Translations under genes and position numbers: made by a program | Notes under the pieces: generated by a model | What the model saw: only the letters and a program-made list of their open reading frames with translations | The model's database searches: none | Told to the model about the DNA's origin: nothing | Assembly: GCA_963931925.1 (NCBI GenBank) | Contig: OZ007579.1 | Location: 50,866,619 to 50,930,618 of the forward strand | Source: Onchidella celtica | Taxonomy: Eukaryota; Mollusca; Gastropoda; Systellommatophora; Onchidiidae | Length of the DNA: 64,000 bases | Direction: 5' to 3' | Part shown: positions 57,110 through 64,000 of the stretch, piece after piece | How positions within the stretch are numbered: the stretch's first letter is position 1 | Layout: every line of letters starts with the position of its first letter

Positions 57110-58270
57110 CTTGACATAAGAGATAAAGTGATTCAGTAGAATACATAAATGCCAGGGGCAAAATGAGGTATCATGATAACAATATGTGAGGCGATCTGGG
57201 AAACCGTGCCGCATCGCGCTGGGCCTACTAACGAGATAGAGGCAAGAATGACTCATCGGGTCGAACTGGGTCAATTTTCAGATTTTTGCATAAAAAGCAT
57301 CTTAAACATCTTTTAAAGCATGTCCTAGAAGGATTTTGTCAAATTCAATCTAAAAATATGTTTAAATTGCAATTTAAAAGGTCTTGTTTTCGAGGTTTTA
57401 GCAAAAAATTGGGACCTTTCTTCTGTTTACGACCGAACCTTTGCGGACGCGTTTTCCGAACCCAATCACACTGCATACCGTTGGTTTCGTTTTCTTCTGT
57501 AGTTTTCATTGGTGTATAATGCGCATGGATACAAGCAGTGAGAAATCAGCTGGAAGAACTGCGCATCTTATGAAAACAAAGTTACAGTTATGGTCACCTT
57601 TGATGCACCCCCTGATTTTTGCTGTATTATCGCTATTTTCTCATCAATCTGTGCTTAAATCTACTACGTAACAATCTTTTGACTGTCAACTGTTAGATTT
57701 GTGCTGGTTTTATCGTGAAAAAGCCTTTTTGTTTTACATTCTGTGGAGGGTTTGTCGTTGCTAAGACAGCGCGTCTCGATCCAAGATGGCAGACGAAAAC
57801 AGCTGTCGAGATAGCAAAGTTTTTAAACTCAGCAAAAGATCTAAATCTTCATGGAATAGCACCCACAGAATGGATGACTGATGTAATTGAAGATTATTTT
57901 GCTACCAGATTTGTGGGGGAAGAAGAGGGAGATCCACATAATCTGGATGAAGCTCATGAAGACGACATTCTTAGTATTAAGCCTAGTAGATCTAGATCTA
58001 GATCTAGATCTAGCTATGGTGTGTTAAATACTGGAGTGTTTCTAGCATAAAATATGCCAAATTCCATTTTAGTCATTCAGCAATATGATGTATGATGATG
58101 TTTAAGTACAAAAAAACACGAATGTATGCATTGTTTGTGTAGAAACGCAAAATAAACTATATGAAAACTTTAAACTCGATTTTCTCGTTTTCTGCATTTT
58201 CATGTTTTTTGTCTTTAAACTGCCATTATCTCAAGTTCTAGATAAGATATTTGAAAAATTTAAAGTTCTG
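57110..58270. other. Intronic stretch with an unclassified repeat-like segment
   Basis: Two overlapping frames lie near 57784-58050. One starts after CAAGATGGCAGAC (MADENSCRDSKVFKLSKRSK) and stops after about 31 codons. The other runs open to 58050 with an AKDLNLHGIAPTEWMTDVIE segment and an acidic EEEGDPHNLDEAHEDD stretch. An (AGATCT)n tract (about 57986-58012) gives its Ser/Arg end. It does not match the host gene, and the composition suggests the 5' part of a DNA transposon or a processed fragment. I could not find terminal repeats. Confidence 0.35.
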
Positions 58271-58287
58271 TGTGCTCACAGACATGT

Positions 58288-61200
58288 AATAATAATAATA
58301 ATAGTTCGTCCATCAGGTATGATGATGACCTTAACAACACCAGAGGAATAAAGAACAGAAATTGTTGAGAATTTCAACATATGGACAATAAAGAGAACTA
58401 AAGGACACAGAGGACAGAATGGAAAGACTGTTCTTTCATGACTTATGGCTTCTCATGTGACTGATAAGTCCTATTTTTGCCCTGCAGACCCTTCCGCATA
58501 AATGACAAGAGTGCTCCGTTGGTTCAGTACTACTGGGCCTTTTCTTGCGCCATTCTCTTTTTTTGATAGCCTGCTGGACTCTGTCAGCTTCCCATGCTTT
58601 GCTGCCTCTGGCAAGGGCCGCCCTCCAATTTGCACGATCAAGCGAGAGCTTTTCCCACTCACTCACATCAATGGCAAAGGCCTTCAGTGATTGCTTGAGA
58701 GTGTCTTTGTAACGTCTCTTTGGGGCCCCAACATTCCTCGTTCCATTGGAGAGCTCAGAGAAGAAGATTTGCTTAGGGAGTCTGGAGTCGGGCATTCTGA
58801 CAACATGTCCTGCCCAACGTAGCTGAATTTTTTTCAGGTGGCAGAAGATGCTCAATTCCTTGGCACGATTGAGGACCTCAGTGTCTGGAATTTTATCCTG
58901 CCATTTGATCCTTAGGATCTTTCTAAGGCAGGCCAGATGAAAGTGATTTAGCTTTCTGGCATGCGATTGGTACACTGTCCAGGTTTCAGCCCCATAGAGT
59001 AGGGTGGGAAGGACCACAGCATTGTACACTTTCAGCTTAGTGTCTGTGCGAATGCCGGCGACATCCCATACTCTCTTTCGAAGCCTGCCAAATGCAGAGC
59101 TGGCTTTGCTGATTCTTGAGAGAATTTCAGTATCAACACAAGCCGCGGAAGACAGTGTACTGCCAAGATAGGTGAAGTTCTCCGACACCTTCAGAAGACT
59201 GTCATGGACTTTGATATTTGGGGTCACAGGATACTTGTCGTCTGGAGTAGGCTGATGGAGCACTTCCGTCTTCTTTGTGCTTATTGTGAGGCCAAAGTTG
59301 TCACAGGCACTAGAGAACTTATCAACACAGTTTTGCATGCTATCCTCATCGTGTGCCAGAAGTGCACAATCATCAGCAAATAGTAGGTCACAGACTTGAG
59401 TACTTTTGGTTTTGGTTTTTGCCTGAAGTCTCCTGAGGTTGAATAGGCTGCCATCAGTTCAGTACTTGATGCTTACCCCTTGAGGAGGAGAGCTAAAGGC
59501 TTCTTGTAGCATTGCAGAGAACATGATGCTGAACAGAGTTGGGGCTAAGACACAACCCTGTTTTACCCCATTTGTGACAGCAAAGGGCTCTGAAACACTG
59601 CCGTTGCTTTTGATTGCAGCTTGCATGCCATCATGAAACTGGCGCACTATTGTGATGAATTCGGGTGGACATCCAAACTTCGCCAAGATTTTCCAGAGGC
59701 CTTCACGACACACTGTGTCAAATGCTTTTGTGAGGTCAACAAATGTGATATACAGCGCTTTATTTTGTTCCATGCATTTTTCCTGAATCTGTCTGGCAGC
59801 AAAAATCATATCCGCCGTTCCCCTCTCTTTACGAAAGCCACATTGGCTCCCGGGAAGCAAGTCATTTGACGAGAGGTGATCAAGAAGGCGATTCAGAAGC
59901 ATTCTTGCCAATATTTTGCCAGCAATTGAAAGTAGAGAGATTCCCCGATGGTTGTCACAGACTTGGCTGTCCCCTTTGTTTTTGTACAGATGGATGATTG
60001 AAGCATCTTTGAAGTCCTGTGGCAGCTTCCCTGCTTTCAACATATGATTGAACAACTCGGTCAACCTTTCAATAAGCTTTTCTCCACCGAAGGCATACAC
60101 CTCAGCAGGAATTGAATCCACGCCTGGTGATTTGTTAAAGGACATCTGATTTGTGGCAGTTCGGGTCTCATTTGCTGTGAATGGCTTGGCAAGAGCTGCA
60201 TTAATAGGAGTCTGAGGGAGGCGGTCAATGGACTCAGTATTTATATTTGATGGCCGATTTAGCACACCTCCGAAATGTTCTGCCCAACGCTGAATTATGG
60301 CATTCAATTCAACAATGCGTGTTGAACCATCTGACGCAAGAAGTGGCGTAGTGCCAGAGCGGGATGGTCCAAACACAGCTCGGAGGCTCTCAAAGAACTT
60401 TCTTGTGTTGTTTGTGTCGGCATATTTCTGAGTTTCTCTTACTCGCTCTTCAAGCCAGTCATTTTTCATTTTCCTCAGCTTCTTCTGGAGTACACCCTTA
60501 CATGCACGCAGTGCATCAGCTTTTGCTGTGGAAGAGGGGTCACTGCAGTGAGCTTGGATGAGACTATTTTTTTCTTTGATGAGCACTTTGATTTCATTAT
60601 CATTATCATTGAACCAGTCCTGGTGCTTGCGGACAAGAAAACCAACTGTGCTGCTGGCGCAAGAGTGTACAGTCGTATTTAGGTCAGTCCAGCTCTGTTC
60701 AATGTTCTCAGGGTCAAAAGTCACGCAATCCAATTTTGAGGAGAGTTCTGATGAGAGCTCGCTCTGTTTCTCAGCTGAGCAGAGTTTTGAAACATTTAGG
60801 TGTTTAGGTGGCGCTTTCCCTTGAGGGCGTCTATTGCGCCTCAATGTTAGTCTGAGCTTGCAAACAATGAGTCTGTGGTCAGTTCCACACTCGGCACCAC
60901 ACATCGCCTTTGTTACAAGGACATCCTTTCTGTCAGTCTTCCTCACAATGACATAGTCTATGAGATGCCAATGCTTTGAGCGGGGATGCATCCATGACGT
61001 TCTGTTTCTCACGGGGAGACTAAAATTTGTGTTGGTAATGAACAGGCCAAATTCAGCGCACAAAGTAAGTAAGCGCAACCCATTGTTATTGCATGAACCA
61101 ACTCCATGAGGGCCCAAAACATTTGGCCACGCTGAGATTTCGGAGCCAACCCTAGCATTGAAGTCCCCCAAGAGAATCAGCTTATCAGCTGCCGGGACAG

Positions 61201-61915
61201 AGCATATGACAGATTCTAGATCAGAATAGAACTTGTCTTTGGCTTCATCTGGGTTTGTCATGGTGGGCGCATATGCGCTAATGAGGGTGGCTGACTGGCT
61301 TTTCCCAACTGGGATCCTGAGTGTCATTAGCCTGTCATTTATTTCAATTGGCATGGACTGCAAGTTTCTGGCAAGGTCATTTTTAATTGCAAACCCAACA
61401 CCATGCTGTCTCGGTTCGACTGCACCCTTGCCTTTCCAGAAGAAGGTGTATCCACCACTGAGCTCTTTGAGTTGGCCACTATCAGGGAGTCTGGTCTCAC
61501 TGAGTGCCACTATGTCCAGGTTGTACCTGCTGAGCTCAATGGCAATAAGTGCAGTGCGTCTTTCCGGGTTGTTTGAGTTGTCCTGTAGTGTGCGTATATT
61601 CCAGGCTCCTAGCCTGAGTAAGCTGAATTTCTTTTTGTTTCGACCGCAAAAAGGGATCCCCACTGGTCGCGGTATACCAGTCAGGGTGATGTGAAGTGGG
61701 CTTTCTTTATGGCACCTTTTCTAGCCCCTTCCTCAGTTGAGGTGAGCAGTGCTATCCTTAAATAAGGCTGCTCAGCTACTGTGGGTGCTGCCTCCCCACG
61801 CCTCCACTTCAATCGACGATGAAGCGACCATAGCCCACAGCCACCAACGTGTAGGTCTGTGCTAACAGCTTCCAGTCTATCCAAACCTGCTGCCACCGCA
61901 CTCGCCCATCGCCGT
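58288..61915 (-). mobile_element. APE-type LINE, near full length
   Basis: A minus-strand non-LTR retrotransposon sits in an intron of the GTF3C2-like gene in antisense orientation. Its 3' end carries an (ATT)n tail (about 58288-58303 on the plus strand). Its coding region runs 61663 to 58436, and a 5' untranslated part extends to roughly 61915 (limit approximate). The proteins belong to the group often labelled craniofacial-development-protein-2-like endonuclease/reverse transcriptases. The clade is not assigned here. No target duplication was identified. Confidence 0.85.
58436..61663 (-). pseudogene. LINE endonuclease / reverse transcriptase, one stop codon
   Basis: 1,076 codons in one frame on the minus strand, with a single in-frame TGA at 59459-59461. 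Domain order: an apurinic endonuclease at the N-terminus (LGAWNIRTL, ALSETRLPD, ISAYAPT, LLGDFNARVG, then GTDHRLIV); a reverse transcriptase with a RGISLLSIAGKILARMLLNR block, an FRKERGTADMIF block, FVDLTKAFDTV and GVKQGCVLAPTLF; after the stop, the catalytic FADD motif at about 59372-59383; a thumb-like region with LPTLLYGAETW and LRWAGHVVRMPDSRLPK; and a terminal C2H2 finger (CHLC...HMRSH). The stop falls between the GVKQG and FADD motifs, so the translated product would be inactive. Confidence 0.88.
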
Positions 61916-62573
61916 TGGAATTTTGAGAGGAAAGAAGACGAGACAAAGATGAAAGAAGACGAGGTGAATGTTAAGACTGGCGCAAATAGAATGAAAAAAT
62001 GCATTAAAACAAACGTGTCAAAATTTCGCGATGTGGTACGGTTTCTCAGATCCCATCACATATATATAACATAGCCATTTAGTATTTAGAAAAGAAATAA
62101 AATAATAGATTATTTACTCTTGGAAAACCAAATATAAAGGCATGCAGTGAAGAAATGAGAAAACAGAAATTATGTCAGTGGTTTCTGTGAAGCTGTGAAC
62201 ACAAAATGTTCCATACAAAGGATAAATGAAGTATTATTTGTGTCTTTTTGTTTTGTTTTGCTTTTTCTTCATTTAAATCTTCATCTCTCACATTTGCTTT
62301 AAAACATGTTTTTTACCCTCTGGTGCCCACAGTTCAATATTTGAAACATTATCTAATGTTAAGTTTTATATAACTGGAGCACACTGTAATTTGAATACAT
62401 CATTTTGGGGCAAGAAATATGTATATTTTTGCATTTATTTTCAGATTTGTATGTTTTAGAATTTATGTAAAGTGCCCTGTGGGTCTGGGCAGTGCAGAGT
62501 TAATTGAGGTGATAAATGCAAATCAGGCTGTCTTTATCCTCTTTCCAATATGAAATCAGCAGGTTCTTTATAG
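61916..62573 (+). other. Intronic, nothing recognised
   Basis: AT-rich sequence without a supported exon. One or more WD exons of the host gene that should lie between 57080 and 62573 were not found. Confidence 0.5.
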
Positions 62574-62599
62574 ACTTGTCATTTTGCCCATCAGGAGAA
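62574..62599 (+). CDS. Candidate small WD exon of GTF3C2-like gene
   Basis: After the acceptor-like TTCTTTATAG the sequence reads as DLSFCPSGE if the first codon starts in a preceding exon. This matches the W-D-L-x-F-C-P-S-G stretch that follows the first WD repeat in vertebrate GTF3C2. The following GTCAGG is a weak donor in phase 0, which fits the next exon. The phase-1 entry does not fit the phase-2 exit of exon 8 directly, so at least one exon between them is missing. It may be a chance match. Confidence 0.35.
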
Positions 62600-63465
62600 G
62601 TCAGGCTAAGCCAGTACTACAATATAGCATTGCGCATAATTCTGGCTATGTGCGCAGTCTCTCCTGGTGTCCTACACAGTGTTTTGATCAGGTGGGTGTG
62701 AATTGTGTGTGAACATTGATTTTGATATGGCTAAGAAACAGCAGGTTTTAAATTAAAGGAGCACAATGTTAGTGAGGTAAAGATATACAGTCCTTTTGTA
62801 AGTTGAATACCTGGCAGCGACTGCACTGGAGCCACAAGTGGCGATTACTGTAACAATGAAAAAAATACAATGGTTTCATCTGGCAAACTGAATTGTATTT
62901 TAATCATTCCATGATTTCTGTGGATTTTTTTTCAGAATGCAGATTTGTAATTTGTTGGCTAAGATTGTTTTTCATTGCACATGTAAGATATAACTTAGAA
63001 AAATGTATAATCACAGAATATCAACCTAACGTCGGTCGGCTGTGGGAACCGGGTTAAAACTGAACTCAAGAGCTGTTGTTAGGGAACCATAGTAATGTGC
63101 TACGTAGAGAGCTGTAGCCGAGCAGTGAACACAACTCTGTATTTTCTCTTCGAGGCCAGTTTTAACAAGGTTCCAACTGTGGACCGACCATAACGGGTTT
63201 ACTATTTCCAAAATTTCTGCCGTCTCACTTTATCGAAAAGAGTGTCAGAAACACATCCAAAGAAAATTTGTCCCAGCTTGTTATTTAAGATGCCATCCTT
63301 TCAGAGAATGATAAACATCTCATGCTGTCAGCTCACCCACAAGCCCGTGACAAATTTTACAGAGCATCTGCATTGATCAGGCAGGCATTTTGAGCTGCAC
63401 TAAGCTGCTTGAACAGTTGAGAAAATGAGCTGTAATTTAATTTAGCTAATCACTCATACTTGCAG
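62600..63465 (+). other. Intron, nothing recognised
   Basis: AT-rich, ending in the acceptor ATACTTGCAG. Confidence 0.55.
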
Positions 63466-63548
63466 AAAGAAGAGACGAACAGTGAATGCATGAAACGGTT
63501 GGGACTACTGGCAGTGGCATGTTCAGAGGGCAAAGTGATGGTTTATAG
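63466..63548 (+). CDS. GTF3C2-like WD exon (KRLGLLAVACSEGKVMVY)
   Basis: 83 bp, with the acceptor TTGCAG and a strong donor GTGAGG at 63549. It is open in the frame encoding KRLGLLAVACSEGKVMVYR and leaves in phase 2. This corresponds to the PRLGLLALACSDGKVLLFS strand of vertebrate GTF3C2 that follows the CPSG motif. The exon is too short for an ORF listing. Confidence 0.75.
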
Positions 63549-64000
63549 GTGAGGAAGTTTGTTCTTGATTCCTTACTGGTACATGCACAGAACCAACATT
63601 GTACTTAATGTTTTCTGAGCTGTTGCCGTTGAAAAATGACATAGGTTGTCTCTAAATGTTGATAAAGGGCAACTACAAGAAAAAGATTCAAAAGGATGTT
63701 GGAAAAAAAAAAAAAAAAGGTCTGCATAGACAGACTCGACTCTTTTCCGCATGCTTAATCCAATGATGCAAATGTTTATAATTGCAAAAACATACAAAGC
63801 AGTTTTTCAGCCATTCAACAATAATCATTTAGTAAATGAAAGGTGTAAATGAAAAATGTGAGAAAAATAATATGAAACAAACTTGTCAAGTATGAACTGC
63901 ACATCAGTCAGTGGTTGGACTTTATTTATTTGTTTACAAGCTGAATGATAAAATCTATGCCCAGGCTTACAAATACATGCTTACCTAGATTTTCATTACT
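63549..64000 (+). other. Intron running out of the window
   Basis: Contains an A run near 63702-63717; no further exon is recognised before the end. The remaining WD repeats of the gene must lie beyond 64000. Confidence 0.55.

Overview
The window looks like nuclear DNA of an invertebrate animal, most likely a lophotrochozoan such as a marine mollusc (inference). The one host gene is split by introns with GT/AG borders. There is no dense coding. The sequence is full of SINEs, miniature DNA transposons, minisatellites, a LINE and LTR retrotransposons. No prokaryotic, viral-genome or CRISPR organisation is visible.

Bases 1-23,600 hold no convincing host gene. They carry two tRNA-derived SINEs (1621-1979, with a 13-bp target duplication, and 15463-15752), two deleted Tc1/mariner-type elements (4971-5237 and 21954-22401), two copies of a hAT-like miniature element (8431-8857 and 20152-20523), an 84-bp-arm snap-back hairpin (13804-13992), a perfect 26-bp palindrome flanked by an 8-bp duplication (1058-1099), and clean minisatellites with 11-, 46- and 36-bp units.

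Bases 23,620-38,201 are one long terminal repeat retrotransposon with 5-bp target duplications, interrupted by a second, younger LTR element (26,291-34,144), also with 5-bp duplications. Both are Ty3/gypsy-like by sequence but carry integrase before reverse transcriptase, the order of the Gmr1-like group. Both have a proline-tRNA-type primer site and a SCAN-like capsid region. The outer element has one reading frame whose only interruption is the inner element. The inner element has lost its integrase catalytic core and is frameshifted, yet its LTRs are almost identical.

Bases 38,202-43,850 are repeat-rich intergenic DNA with a short hAT-like element and a 1.2-kb segment bounded by palindromes that contains a tRNA-like sequence.

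From about 43,850 to the right end lies a plus-strand gene resembling the TFIIIC subunit GTF3C2 (TFIIIC110). It has an AT-hook-rich first coding exon, three zinc-finger exons, an acidic exon, and then WD-repeat exons. Splice phases agree across the first eight exons. Its introns hold a roughly 67-copy minisatellite with long poly(C) tracts (48,739-54,934) and a minus-strand LINE (about 58,288-61,915) that is open across its coding region apart from a single stop codon. The gene continues beyond the window.
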